From Paenibacillus piri (GTDB taxonomy: Bacteria > Bacillota > Bacilli > Paenibacillales > NBRC-103111), in NCBI RefSeq assembly GCF_004354045.1, contig NZ_SMRT01000007.1, positions 1 through 64,000 on the forward strand: a DNA stretch of 64,000 bases, in the 5' to 3' direction. The notes beneath the pieces are model-generated. The model saw nothing but the letters and a program-made list of their open reading frames with translations. It had not been told where the DNA came from and ran no database searches. Shown here in pieces: positions 34,736 to 44,254 of this stretch (position 1 is its first letter; each line of letters opens with the position of its first letter). A program made the translations under genes and the position numbers.

Positions 34736-35332
34736 CTACATTTCCAAAAGCAGCATTTCATGCCTTAATTCCATCAGCTTTTCCTTGCTGGCCTTGACCG
34801 CCTTGCCGTCTCCCGCCTCAATCGCATCGTGCAGCGTAGCCAGCTCGTAATCAAGCTCCAGCCGCAGTACGGGAATGCGGTCGTCCGGACGTCTGGAGCG
34901 GAACGCCTGCATCATTTCCTCGACCGTTACAACCGGCTCCTTCTGAAACAGCACCTTATGCTCAACGCCCGATATTTCTACCATCCGTATAATTTCCCCG
35001 AACATAATATTTTCGATTAAAATCTGGCGGTCCTTGAACCGCTTCACTACGGCATGCCCACGGGTATCGCCGATCATCTTTTCCATTAATTCAGCCAGCT
35101 TCTCATCCTTAAAGGAGTAATTGCCGACAATTTTGTAGCGCTCCCCGATGCGTTGGAATTTCAGCTTAACCAGCTTGCGGCCGGTGCGAATCGATACGAT
35201 GAATTGCTGTTCGCTTTCATTCCAATATAATGAATATCCTTCCTGAATGAGCGCTTTGATAAAATTACGGATTAGCCGACGGTCAAATCGTAACTCAAGG
35301 TTGCAATATTCAACTTCATGACTCTTACTCAC
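34736..35332 (-). CDS. Hypothetical protein, 198 residues
   Basis: A cytosolic protein that I cannot assign. It opens VEYCNLELRFDRRLIRNFIK and has a beta-rich middle (QQFIVSIRTGRKLVKLKFQR) and a helical C terminus (ATLHDAIEAGDGKAVKASKE). Charged residues are frequent; there is no signal peptide or membrane helix. GTG 35330-35332 follows GGGAGGGG by six bases, better than the ATG 33 bases upstream. It stands alone with its own terminator. Confidence 0.65.
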   Translation of the reverse strand: MSKSHEVEYCNLELRFDRRLIRNFIKALIQEGYSLYWNESEQQFIVSIRTGRKLVKLKFQRIGERYKIVGNYSFKDEKLAELMEKMIGDTRGHAVVKRFKDRQILIENIMFGEIIRMVEISGVEHKVLFQKEPVVTVEEMMQAFRSRRPDDRIPVLRLELDYELATLHDAIEAGDGKAVKASKEKLMELRHEMLLLEM

Positions 35333-35701
35333 GGCAATCCCCTCCCTGAATGGTACAACGTTCAAATTTTGATAGAATTTTCTGATAATTCAGTTACTTA
35401 CTTCTATCTTATTATGAATCATATGATTTAGCAACTTGGTTTATTGACTTTTTTCTTATAATTTTTAACCATTTTTTTAAAAAGGGAGCCCTCGGGCCGC
35501 CTCGGAAGACGGCAGCTGCCGGGTTCACTCACATATAGTTTAGCCATACGTTACGCCGTGTATTTGCCGCCGCCCCGTTTTTTCAGCAGCCGTACGTCGC
35601 GGTATCCGGTGCGGTTTCCAGGTTAAACGACTGCGAAAAACGACGCCCCGCGGCGTCGTTTCAAATGCGTCGTATCTCTTTGTGCAAGGAGGCTCAACCC
35701 G
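35333..35701. other. Intergenic stretch without a convincing gene
   Basis: The part nearest the hypothetical gene is AT-rich and probably holds its promoter. From about 35480 to 35635 the DNA is GC-rich, with a palindromic GGCAGCTGCC. A 22-codon minus-strand frame (about 35552-35620) reads GNRTGYRDVRLLKKRGGGKY but has no start or ribosome-binding site, so it may be a gene remnant. A terminator closes the stretch at 35636-35662. Confidence 0.5.
35636..35662 (-). terminator. Terminator of the stalk-domain gene
   Basis: AAACGACGCC (35638-35647) pairs with GGCGTCGTTT (35652-35661), and the minus strand continues TTTTT. Confidence 0.85.
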
Positions 35702-36658
35702 TTACGGCTTAACAGGCTCGAGTATTTTTTTCGCCTCCTCCTCTTCCTTCCTGCGCTCCCGCACATCCAGCTGCTCATTAAGATCGGTCCATCCGGAAAG
35801 ATTGATCGTATAGGCGTCGCTGTCTCTCTCCATTTTGGTCAAGGTAAGCTTGGTTGTTATGTACCGGTTGGACGTTGTCCCGTTAAAGTAAGTCGTTTGA
35901 TAAAACAAATATTGGTACTCGTTTTCGTTCTCCGTCTTGTCTACCATAATCGGTCTCGATGTGTAGCGGAAATCCCGGTCCCGATCCCGGTTATCCTTGT
36001 CCTGGGAGTTCATGGACGTTTTAATATAGCCTTGAATCGCTTCAATCTTCTTCGTATTGACTTCCCCTCCGATCACGTATCGGTCCTTGAACGTATTGTT
36101 GTACGTTTGAGTCGGCAGCTGCTTCACAAATCGCTTCAGCTCCGCTTCCGTGACATACAGCTCCTCCGTCAGCTTCTCCTTGGACTTTTTCATAGCGGAG
36201 GTGTCGATCCCCATTCTCCTCAGGTCCGACAGCCGGTAATAGACGAGGGAGCTGCTCAAATCTTCGGCGTTTGCCTGCAGCAGCGGATACTCGGCTCCCA
36301 AAAACTTGACGATCATCGAGGTCGGATTGCGGAATTTGAATTGATCCGTCGTCAAATCCTTCTCCTCGGCCGGCTGCTCGGTATTTATGCGGCTGTTGAT
36401 ATAAATCGTTTTATTGATATCCTTGAAAATGATATTGGCGCCCATCAAATTGCCAAGCTCCTTCAAAGGCAAATAGCTGGAGCCCTCGTAGATCAAGGTC
36501 GGGCCGCTAAGCTGAACGGGATTCCCGTTCAGGACGATTTTAAAATCGGGGCGCAAATATGCCTCCACCCGCTGAAGCACATCGTTCGCATACACGCCGG
36601 CCGTAAATGTGCCGCTCAACAGCACTCCCATTGCAATTACACGTTTCCACTGTCTCAT
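35702..36658 (-). CDS. Secreted protein with copper-amine-oxidase N-terminal-like (stalk) domain
   Basis: A 318-residue exported protein. The signal peptide is MRQWKRVIAMGVLLSGTFTA, with cleavage near GVYA. The stalk domain (about 38-92) reads FKIVLNGNPVQLSGPTLIYE, then YLPLKELGNLMGANI. The remainder is an unassigned soluble region with a charged segment DKDNRDRDRD and a C terminus rich in Glu and Arg. Such domains are common in Paenibacillus surface proteins. The gene is monocistronic; neither neighbour gives a function. Confidence 0.82.
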   Translation of the reverse strand: MRQWKRVIAMGVLLSGTFTAGVYANDVLQRVEAYLRPDFKIVLNGNPVQLSGPTLIYEGSSYLPLKELGNLMGANIIFKDINKTIYINSRINTEQPAEEKDLTTDQFKFRNPTSMIVKFLGAEYPLLQANAEDLSSSLVYYRLSDLRRMGIDTSAMKKSKEKLTEELYVTEAELKRFVKQLPTQTYNNTFKDRYVIGGEVNTKKIEAIQGYIKTSMNSQDKDNRDRDRDFRYTSRPIMVDKTENENEYQYLFYQTTYFNGTTSNRYITTKLTLTKMERDSDAYTINLSGWTDLNEQLDVRERRKEEEEAKKILEPVKP

Positions 36659-36796
36659 TCCAAACCATTCCTTTCGTTAAATAAGAGGGCATCCGAAATA
36701 CCCGGTTACATGATGAACGCTTTTAACTTGCCAAATGTTTCCGTCTTTCCTTACAATTCGCCATATCATGACAAATTTCCTCCATAAAAGTTTATA

Positions 36797-36824
36797 TTGA
36801 CAAAAGCCATAATTCCGATAAAAT
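36797..36824 (+). promoter_or_regulatory. Promoter of the Ssu/Tau-type ABC operon
   Basis: TTGACA (36797-36802) and TAAAAT (36819-36824) are separated by 16 bases, about 80 bases before the ATPase start. Confidence 0.75.
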
Positions 36825-36904
36825 AGGTTGGTATATAGTCGGTATGTCTTGATCTTACTTAAAGAAAAGCGATACCGCAGGCACTTTAGAAGGAGTGAAC
36901 AACG

Positions 36905-37744
36905 TTGATCGAAATCAAAGACGTGAGCAAGACTTTCCATCAGCGTACAGGCGGTTCGTTCACAGCCATTGACAACGTATCCCTTTCGATTCAAAGAGGG
37001 GAATTCGTATCGCTGCTGGGGCCGTCCGGATGCGGAAAGTCGACGCTTTTAAACTTGGTTGCCGGATTGGAGCAGGCGCAGCAAGGAGTGATATCCGTCA
37101 ACGGAAAACCGTGCAGCACCCCGGGACCGGACCGCGTCGTCGTTTTTCAGGAGCATGCGTTATTTCCTTGGCTGACTGTATTGGACAACGTTGCATTCGG
37201 CTTGAAGCAAAAAGGGGTTGGCAAAAAAGAACGCGAAGAGCTGGCCATGGAGCAGATCAAATCGGTTCACTTGAGCAAATTCGCGGACCGGTATCCGCAT
37301 GAGCTGTCAGGCGGCATGAAGCAGAGGGCGGCCATCGCCCGCGCATTGGCGATGGACCCGGAAATATTGCTGATGGATGAACCGTTTGCCGCGCTGGATG
37401 AGCAAACCCGGCTCATTTTGCATAAGGAATTGGAAGAAATTTGGATGCGGACGCGCAAGACGATTTTATTCATTACACATAATATCCGAGAAGCGGTCAT
37501 TTTGTCCGATCGTGTGCTGGTCATGTCGACCCGCCCCGGTACCATAAAGAAAGAATTCGCCGTGCGCGCCGCCCGTCCCCGGGATTTGGCCGATCCGGTC
37601 CTCCACCACGTGGAAAACAGCATCATGGAGGCACTTGCCGACGAGCTGGAAAAAGTGGTAAAGGAGGAAATGGGCGATGAGTACAGCATTAAGAAGAACA
37701 CTCTTTCTGGTACTGCTTCTGATAGCATGGGAGGCGGGATTTAG
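36905..37744 (+). CDS. ABC transporter ATPase, nitrate/sulfonate/taurine family
   Basis: A 279-residue ATPase. Walker A is LLGPSGCGKST, the signature is LSGGMKQRAAIARA, Walker B is ILLMDEPFAALD, and the switch histidine is in FITHNIREA. It would energise import through the adjacent permease. TTG 36905 follows AAGGAG by nine bases. The 3' end runs 68 bases into the permease gene in another frame, giving an unusual tail of about 22 residues (KKNTLSGTASDSMGGGI). The substrate is not readable. Confidence 0.92.
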   Translation: MIEIKDVSKTFHQRTGGSFTAIDNVSLSIQRGEFVSLLGPSGCGKSTLLNLVAGLEQAQQGVISVNGKPCSTPGPDRVVVFQEHALFPWLTVLDNVAFGLKQKGVGKKEREELAMEQIKSVHLSKFADRYPHELSGGMKQRAAIARALAMDPEILLMDEPFAALDEQTRLILHKELEEIWMRTRKTILFITHNIREAVILSDRVLVMSTRPGTIKKEFAVRAARPRDLADPVLHHVENSIMEALADELEKVVKEEMGDEYSIKKNTLSGTASDSMGGGI

Positions 37745-38441
37745 AATTTTCGACTGGGGCTGGAAATTTCCTTCGGTAACCCAGACCTTCCAGGCGTTTT
37801 ATGACGGAATCGTGCACGGGCAGCTGCTGGAAGCTGCGTATGAAAGTCTTCGCAGGCTGCTGACCTCCTTTGTCATCTCGATCGTTGTCGGTACGACGCT
37901 CGGCTTCCTGTTCGCCAGATACCGCCTGCTCGACGATACGCTCGGCTTCCTCGTCGTTGCGCTGCAAACGATTCCGAGCATCGCCTGGCTGCCTTTCGCC
38001 ATTATCTGGTTCGGCATGAACGACTTCTCCGTCGTGTTCATTACGACGCTCGGGGCGACCTGGACGATGGCCATGTCAAGCCGTACCGGCATTATGAATA
38101 TCCCGCCGATTTACTTAAAGGCTGCGCAGACGATGGGAACGGGCAACGGCTTCCGGATGTTTTACCAGATCATGATTCCGGCCGCATTCCCGCATATGAT
38201 TACGGGAGTCCGCGTCGCCTGGGCGTTCGCCTGGCGGGCGCTCGTCGCCGGCGAGCTGATCGCCAAAGGCGTCGGCCTCGGCCAGCTGCTGCAGGACGGC
38301 AGAAATTTGGCGGATACCGCATTGATGCTCTGTATCGTCATCATTATCGCGGTGCTCGGCACGCTGTCCGACCATTTTTGCTTCAAGCGGCTGGAAGATA
38401 CAATCCTGATCCGCTACGGTTTAGCCGGGCAAAAAAAATAA
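37677..38441 (+). CDS. ABC transporter permease, SsuC/TauC-like
   Basis: A 254-residue integral membrane protein with about six helices. The cytoplasmic EAA loop is MNIPPIYLKAAQTMGTGNGF, preceded by the family stretch LQTIPSIAWLPFAIIWFG. ATG 37677 has AAAGGAGG ten bases upstream, inside the ATPase gene, so the genes overlap by 68 bases. Followed by the binding-protein gene after 79 bases. Confidence 0.92.
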   Translation: MSTALRRTLFLVLLLIAWEAGFRIFDWGWKFPSVTQTFQAFYDGIVHGQLLEAAYESLRRLLTSFVISIVVGTTLGFLFARYRLLDDTLGFLVVALQTIPSIAWLPFAIIWFGMNDFSVVFITTLGATWTMAMSSRTGIMNIPPIYLKAAQTMGTGNGFRMFYQIMIPAAFPHMITGVRVAWAFAWRALVAGELIAKGVGLGQLLQDGRNLADTALMLCIVIIIAVLGTLSDHFCFKRLEDTILIRYGLAGQKK

Positions 38442-38520
38442 AAACGGCGATGATAACCGGACCGATCTCAGGTTTGAAATACAATTAATTAAATTGATAT
38501 GAAAAAGGGAGAGAAACGAA

Positions 38521-39576
38521 ATGAGAAAGAACATATCCATCCTGTTAATTTTTGCAATAGCTGCCGTCATGGTGCTGTCGGCTTGCGGCAAAAAAGAAGA
38601 GCCCGCCAAAGACGGAGCTGCGGGCGCAAAAACCGCGCCGGCGTCGACGGTCAGGCTCGGTATATTTAAAAACGTCACCCACGCTCCCGGCTATGTCGCT
38701 CTCGAGGAAGGCTTGTTCCAAAAATATTGGGGCGACAGCGTAAAAATCGAAGTGACCGCATTCGACAACGGTTCCGACTTTTCCACCGCGATGGCGACGG
38801 AGCAAATCGATATCGGCTTCGTAGGTCCGGGACCGGCAACGAATCAATTCATTAAAAGCAAAAACTTCCGGATCGTTTCCGGCTCCAACAACGGCGGCGC
38901 CGTACTTGTGGCGGCCAAAGATTCCGGCATCGCCAGCGCGAAAGATTTGCTCGGCAAAACGGTCGCTATCCCGACCAAGGGCAGCACCAATGAAATTTCA
39001 CTGCGCCTGCTGCTCAAGGAAAACAACCTGAATGTCACGACGGATAAAACAGGGGTGCAAATCATCGCCCGCGCTCCGGCCGATACGCTGATCGCTATGC
39101 GTCAAAAGGAAATCGAGGCGACGCTTGTGCCTGAGCCATGGGGCACGCAAATGGAGCAGGAAGGCGTCGGTAAAATTATAGTGGATTGGAACAAAATCCC
39201 CCCGAACAACGGCAACTATCCGCTTACGCTGCTTGCCGTAAGCGACAAGTTTTTGAAGGAGCACCGCGACATGGTGAAGCAAGCGATCAAGGCTAATGCG
39301 GACGCGATTGATTTCATTAAGAAAAATCCGGACAAATCGTATGAACTGATCAACAACCGCCTGAAGGCGCTCAGCGGTAAAGGCATGGACATCAACCTCA
39401 TAAAAGCCGCACTGTCCCGCTTGAATTTGACTACCGAGGTCAGCAAGGACGCGATTGAAGAAATGGCGCGCGTATCCATTGACGCCGGTTATATTAAAGA
39501 CTTGAAAAAAGAGCAGCTGGATTTGAGCAAGTTCGTCGATTTAAGCTTGCTGGAAGAAGTAAAAGCAGGCAAATAA
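38521..39576 (+). CDS. Substrate-binding lipoprotein, SsuA/nitrate-sulfonate type
   Basis: A 351-residue lipoprotein. The lipobox VLSACG follows a hydrophobic stretch, with the modified Cys at 22. The NMT1/THI5-like binding fold shows VRLGIFKNVTHAPGYVALEE, then QIDIGFVGPGPATNQFIK and EATLVPEPWGTQMEQEG. It delivers its substrate (sulfonate, nitrate or a pyrimidine precursor) to the permease. ATG 38521 follows GGGAGAG. Third and last gene of the operon, closed by a strong terminator; the order ATPase, permease, binding protein is reversed from the usual. Confidence 0.9.
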   Translation: MRKNISILLIFAIAAVMVLSACGKKEEPAKDGAAGAKTAPASTVRLGIFKNVTHAPGYVALEEGLFQKYWGDSVKIEVTAFDNGSDFSTAMATEQIDIGFVGPGPATNQFIKSKNFRIVSGSNNGGAVLVAAKDSGIASAKDLLGKTVAIPTKGSTNEISLRLLLKENNLNVTTDKTGVQIIARAPADTLIAMRQKEIEATLVPEPWGTQMEQEGVGKIIVDWNKIPPNNGNYPLTLLAVSDKFLKEHRDMVKQAIKANADAIDFIKKNPDKSYELINNRLKALSGKGMDINLIKAALSRLNLTTEVSKDAIEEMARVSIDAGYIKDLKKEQLDLSKFVDLSLLEEVKAGK

Positions 39577-39598
39577 TCAAACAGCGGCAAAACGATTC

Positions 39599-39635
39599 GC
39601 CCCCGCCCCTCTTAATGAAGGGCGGGGGATTTTTA
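39599..39635 (+). terminator. Terminator of the ABC operon
   Basis: CCCCCGCCC pairs with GGGCGGGGG around TCTTAATGA, followed by ATTTTTATT. Confidence 0.9.
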
Positions 39636-39700
39636 TTGGACCGGCGACGATAAACAGCCCCGCTGCCGATGCAGACGGGGCTGGATTAGATTTATAATGG

Positions 39701-39760
39701 CTGTATGATTAGTATCATTGCTGTATGATGCTGTATGATGCTGTATGATGCTGTATGATG
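39701..39760. repeat. 10-bp tandem repeat CTGTATGATG
   Basis: Four perfect copies of CTGTATGATG at 39721-39760, with a fifth diverged copy at 39701-39710. It lies between the ABC operon terminator and the end of the heparinase gene. An AGCCCCG/CGGGGCT hairpin (39656-39682) is just upstream and may terminate the heparinase operon. Confidence 0.9.
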
Positions 39761-39821
39761 CCTGTGACCGCTGCCTGCTGATCGATGCGCTGTAATGCGG
39801 CTTTATACGGCTTAGTGCGGT

Positions 39822-42152
39822 TTAATAAGGTTTGGGAACGTCGATTTTATGTGTCGCGCCCTGCTCGTCGGTAAAGTACAAGTCGACGCCATGTCCCTGA
39901 TCATCCATAAAGTAGGATACGTATTTAGACTCATTTTTACGGATTGGCACGAGCAAAGCGGCGATCCGGTGGCTGCGCGCCGTTTGCGTCGAGGCGGTCA
40001 GGTGCCACTGCGAAGGCAGCCCTTCGATTTCCGCCGGGTCGACGTCGGGAAATTCGTTATGCTGCGACAGCTGCAAGTCGCCGGACGAGCAGTACACGAA
40101 ACGGCCGTCCATATCGGCTTTTTGTCCCTTTACTTTGAAGGACTGGCCGTCCAGCTTCATTTCGTACAGCGTGTGGAACAGCCAATCGACCTTGCCCGGC
40201 TGCGCCAAATCGACATGATCGACGACGACGATAAACGATTCGTTGAAGAAGTAGAGCTCACGCACGAATCGCTCCAAATACGGGACGTTTTCTGTGTAGG
40301 CAGCCGTAGCGTTGCAGCGGGAATACGTGTACGCGGCATACTGTTGGACATCTTCCACAACGCCGTATGCGGCTTTGTTCAGCGCCTTGTTCGTCCCGGC
40401 ATATTGGCCAAGCCCGTCGATCAGCAGGTTGTTCGTGGAACGCGTCTGCTTGCGCCAGTTCATATGCATGGTGCTGTTGAACGCGACATAATAGCCGCTC
40501 TCGATCGCCAGCGGTTCCCCGTAAGCGTGCAGCAGAAATCCGTTCTGGTCGCCGTGGCTGTGGCTGATCGAGCCGTACGGGCTGCTTTTGGTCAGCAGCA
40601 TAATATGATCCTCCGGCTTGTCCATATTTGAATGGAAGGCAACCCAGCCGATATCGCGGAACCATTTGACCGACTCGATCGCAGTCGGCTTTTCAGCGGA
40701 TACGGACGGGTAATCCTGCAAATAGACCATCTCGTCAAAGCGGAAATCCCACCAGCCGTAGTTGTAAAACTTCATCTCCGAATCGGTGTCGATCGCTTTC
40801 GTCTGTTCAAAATACCATTGGTACAAACCGCTGCCTGTCACGCCGGCGAACTGGCGAATATTGAAGCCGGTTTTCAGGCTGACCGGATCGCCGAGCGTCG
40901 ATTGATCGCCAAAGCTGGCGCGCAGCGTATCCGGACTGAAGCAGTACAGCGGGAAGTCGCCGGTTTTTCGGAAAAACGGACGTTCGTAAAAGTCGATGCC
41001 CGTATATTTCTTCAGCAGGTTCAACGCCTCGGTGACGAAGGCCATTCCTGTCGTCCAGTACATCGGTCCTTCGGCCCAGCCGCCGTCCACCCCGCCCCAC
41101 GGAGTATATAGGCAGGCGTAATATTCAAGCGTGTAATTCAGCCACTGCTCCGCCTTTTCTTCTTCGCCGAACATGGCAATGCAGCCCGGAACGAGCACCG
41201 AAGATAAGGAACGGACGGCATGGCTGTCAAACGGAACATGATGAATTTTGCTGCGCTCGATGACATGAAAAGCAATCTGTCCGGTCCGCTGCAGCAGGTT
41301 TGCCCGAATCAGCCCGCGTTCCTCCGGCGACAGCTCGCCATAAAGCCAGTCATAGCCCCAGGCTATGGCACCGGTAATGCGGAACGATGCTTCATCGTTA
41401 TAATCGCGGCTCGTCGTGCCGTTGGGATCCCAGGCGGCTGCATGAAGCAGCCATGTTTTGGCAAGCCCGATCAGTCGAGGGTCCTCCAGGACGACGCCGG
41501 CCACGCTTAAATGACGAATCGCATAAAGAACCTCCTGGCAGTCGATGTACATTTGACGCCAGAGCGAAGCGACCCGCTTATTGTTCGGGTACGGCTTTGG
41601 CTCGGCAATAAGCTCATGCTCGACCCACGGCTTAACGGAACGCTCGTAGAACGCGGTCCAGCCAATGGCATCCGGGTTTTCGCGGACCTTGCGGCGAAAC
41701 TCCGGCAGCTCGTCCGCCTGCAGCCACAGGCGCGGATGGGCTTCAGCGGCCTTGGCATACCGCGTCTTCCGGCCGGCCAGCGGGGTGAGCGGCAAGCCAT
41801 CGGGCACGTTGAAGCTTCGAACCCGGCTCCATTCGCTTTGCAAAGCGGGGCTGTCCGATGCGCTTTCCTCCGGCTCCAGCAGCAAAGCATACCGCCAATA
41901 ATAACGGCCCGGCTCCAATGCGTGCTCCGGCGTATACAGATTATATGGAATCTCCTGCACCGTAACCGTATCGTCCGTGGCAAACTGCGCAGACCGCGAG
42001 AATTGCAGCGTATACCGGTCATGCTCCAATTGCGCCGGAATCCATGTAAAACGCGGCGGATTTTCGATAAGTACGGACTGTTCGTCCGGTTCGTATTGTA
42101 CGGTCAAAACGCCGCTTTGCGGCTGGTATAACGGCTTGCTTGCAGTACTCAT
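39822..42152 (-). CDS. Heparinase II/III family polysaccharide lyase with N-terminal DUF4962-like domain
   Basis: A 776-residue protein without a clear signal peptide. The N-terminal third (about 1-130) is beta-rich and Ig/Fn3-like (RFTWIPAQLEHDRYTLQFSR). It is followed by an alpha toroid (YNDEASFRITGAIAWGYDWL) and the C-terminal heparinase II/III sheet domain with SHSHGDQNGFLLHAYGEPLA. Relatives cleave uronic-acid-containing polysaccharides by beta-elimination. ATG 42150-42152 overlaps the stop of the upstream lyase by ATGA, and GGGGGAGG lies seven bases before it. Lack of a signal peptide suggests it acts inside the cell on imported oligosaccharides (inference). Confidence 0.85.
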   Translation of the reverse strand: MSTASKPLYQPQSGVLTVQYEPDEQSVLIENPPRFTWIPAQLEHDRYTLQFSRSAQFATDDTVTVQEIPYNLYTPEHALEPGRYYWRYALLLEPEESASDSPALQSEWSRVRSFNVPDGLPLTPLAGRKTRYAKAAEAHPRLWLQADELPEFRRKVRENPDAIGWTAFYERSVKPWVEHELIAEPKPYPNNKRVASLWRQMYIDCQEVLYAIRHLSVAGVVLEDPRLIGLAKTWLLHAAAWDPNGTTSRDYNDEASFRITGAIAWGYDWLYGELSPEERGLIRANLLQRTGQIAFHVIERSKIHHVPFDSHAVRSLSSVLVPGCIAMFGEEEKAEQWLNYTLEYYACLYTPWGGVDGGWAEGPMYWTTGMAFVTEALNLLKKYTGIDFYERPFFRKTGDFPLYCFSPDTLRASFGDQSTLGDPVSLKTGFNIRQFAGVTGSGLYQWYFEQTKAIDTDSEMKFYNYGWWDFRFDEMVYLQDYPSVSAEKPTAIESVKWFRDIGWVAFHSNMDKPEDHIMLLTKSSPYGSISHSHGDQNGFLLHAYGEPLAIESGYYVAFNSTMHMNWRKQTRSTNNLLIDGLGQYAGTNKALNKAAYGVVEDVQQYAAYTYSRCNATAAYTENVPYLERFVRELYFFNESFIVVVDHVDLAQPGKVDWLFHTLYEMKLDGQSFKVKGQKADMDGRFVYCSSGDLQLSQHNEFPDVDPAEIEGLPSQWHLTASTQTARSHRIAALLVPIRKNESKYVSYFMDDQGHGVDLYFTDEQGATHKIDVPKPY

Positions 42153-44254
42153 GATGTTGCCTCCCCCTGTACGATCAATCCTTGATTTGAATCCAATTCG
42201 CAAACGGCTCGTCCCTGACTCGTTTCGATGATCAGTCTGCCGGGCAAAGAAGACGCTCCGACAGAGCCGTCCGAAGACTGCCAGCGGACATTGCAAGCCG
42301 GCTCGGAGCCAAGCTGATAAATATGAATAAATCTGGCGCTCCGGCCTTTCCTGCGGTGCAGCAAGCCGGTCAGCTTTTCGCTCGGATCGATGGTGGTCCC
42401 TGGTGTTTCAATGCGATACAGCGTATCTCCCTCGAACAAAATCGCAGTATGCAGCAAGTCCTTGACAGCCGCGGCATCGTTCAGCCGGTAGCGGAGCCTC
42501 GCTAATACCGGATCGCAGGCAGCGGCTTCACCGCCTGCTTCGTACCGATCCAGCAGCCGTATATGGCTATAGCCGCTTTCGGTATAACCGGTTACGGCTT
42601 CCGCAGCTTCCAACGCGCGTAACGAACCGCAGCCGCCGCCAGCCGCTTCCGGCGCGATAAGCGCATGCATCCACCAATCGATCGTCCGCTCGCTGTCAAG
42701 ATTGACCTCGTACCAGTCGAGCAGCCATTCGTCCGTCAGCAGCAGATGACGGTCCAACCGGGCCCCTTCATAGGCTGCATCCGATTGCAGCCAAGCGTAT
42801 ACGGTGCGGCCGTTATCCGTAAATTGCCTGCAGCGCCCTTCATGGGCCGCCTGCGATTTGCCGTCGATCGATACGGTATTGTGACTGGCCGTATCGGCAA
42901 ACCATTCTTTGCGCAGCTCGGAGCCGTACGGTACCATGCCCAAATCGGGCGTAATGGTTCCGCCGGTATGCTGCAGGCTTAGATGAAGCTTGTCGTAATG
43001 CCCGTGAGAGCCGCCGTGCGGACCGAAATCGGCGAGGAACGACAGCCCCCCGTTATTCGAGCTCCGGCCGACAACAAATCCGGAATCGGCCAGCAGCAGC
43101 GAAGGCCGGGACGGCATCGATCGGCTCAGCTCGGCATCGCCTTCGCCGTAAACAAGCGCCTCCAGCGAGATGCGTCGGGGCTCGCCGTCCATTTGCCGGT
43201 ACGCCTCGCCCAAAATCGGAATATACGCTTCATTGCCATAGACGGCAAGGCCGATCTCCATAATTTCGGCGATTTCTCTGGCAAACGGCACGCGGGCTAA
43301 CGGACCGTCATGCAGTGCGGGAAGCACCCCCTGGTCGTCGGACAGGCCGACGAGCACATCGAACATGCCTTTCATTGATTGGCCTTGACCGCCTTCGGTA
43401 TGGTACAGGTCGATGCTGAACCGGGCTGCCATCTCCGCCGCAATCAAATATGCCCGAAGCACAAAAATATGATAATACGTGCTTCCTTCAAATTCGAGCT
43501 GATCCGGCTTGACTCCGATCGTCAAATGATGCTTCCAGCCGCCTTCGTCTTCGATCAGCGCCTCCAGCTGTTCACGCTGGCCGCGGATCGTATAGACGCA
43601 GCAAAGGGCGGCGTTCAACCACGCCGTGTAATTGTTCTCGGCATTGCTGCGTTCATGGATAAGAATATGCCGATACTGCGTCATGCTCTCCTCCAGCATG
43701 GAGAGAAACCGGTCCAGTACGGCCTGTTCCGCCGAACCGAGCGCTGCGCCTTCATCGTGCAGCAGCACATAGGCGCGCAGCAGCGTCGTCGCCCAGATCG
43801 CTTCCGTCAGCGCCTGGTGGAACGCCCGGCCCTTCAGCATCCACGGCTGCGCATCCGGATGGACCGGATAGTTAGGAAACTGCTCCGCATAGCTGACGAG
43901 GATCCGCTTCGCGAGATCCGCGTAAGTCTGCTCTCCCGTTCCCGCATAAACCGCTGCCGCCTGGAGCGCGCACCGCGCGATGGACTGGTGCTTGAACACC
44001 AGCCACGCGCCGCGGTACGCCTCCCCTTCGATACGGCAGCCGTGCGGGCAGGCGAACGTACGGGCATCGCGTTCGGCCGGATCAAACTCGAGCTCCGTGT
44101 GATGGTTCGGGCATACATACTGATGCCACCAGCCGCCGGGCTCCTTCGGAATTTCCAGGCTGCCGGCAGCTTGCAGCCGATCCAGCTCCGCTTTCAAGGT
44201 CTGCAGCGTTTCGGCGGCCCAATCGGTTGAGGTCAGCTTCTCCCGTATTCTCAT
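42149..44254 (-). CDS. Heparinase II/III family protein (oligo-uronide lyase-like)
   Basis: A 701-residue protein. An N-terminal segment holds CPNHHTELEF and CPHGCRIEG, a possible zinc site. The alpha toroid contains MLKGRAFHQALTEAIW and ERSNAENNYTAWLNA. The catalytic-type block ADFGPHGGSHGHYDKLHLSL is near residue 410. No signal peptide is seen. It lies in an overlapping string: SDR remnant stop / this start / next lyase start, both overlaps ATGA. The heparinase pair with Lpl-type importer and YesMN regulators suggests stepwise breakdown of an acidic polysaccharide. Confidence 0.85.
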   Translation of the reverse strand: MRIREKLTSTDWAAETLQTLKAELDRLQAAGSLEIPKEPGGWWHQYVCPNHHTELEFDPAERDARTFACPHGCRIEGEAYRGAWLVFKHQSIARCALQAAAVYAGTGEQTYADLAKRILVSYAEQFPNYPVHPDAQPWMLKGRAFHQALTEAIWATTLLRAYVLLHDEGAALGSAEQAVLDRFLSMLEESMTQYRHILIHERSNAENNYTAWLNAALCCVYTIRGQREQLEALIEDEGGWKHHLTIGVKPDQLEFEGSTYYHIFVLRAYLIAAEMAARFSIDLYHTEGGQGQSMKGMFDVLVGLSDDQGVLPALHDGPLARVPFAREIAEIMEIGLAVYGNEAYIPILGEAYRQMDGEPRRISLEALVYGEGDAELSRSMPSRPSLLLADSGFVVGRSSNNGGLSFLADFGPHGGSHGHYDKLHLSLQHTGGTITPDLGMVPYGSELRKEWFADTASHNTVSIDGKSQAAHEGRCRQFTDNGRTVYAWLQSDAAYEGARLDRHLLLTDEWLLDWYEVNLDSERTIDWWMHALIAPEAAGGGCGSLRALEAAEAVTGYTESGYSHIRLLDRYEAGGEAAACDPVLARLRYRLNDAAAVKDLLHTAILFEGDTLYRIETPGTTIDPSEKLTGLLHRRKGRSARFIHIYQLGSEPACNVRWQSSDGSVGASSLPGRLIIETSQGRAVCELDSNQGLIVQGEATS

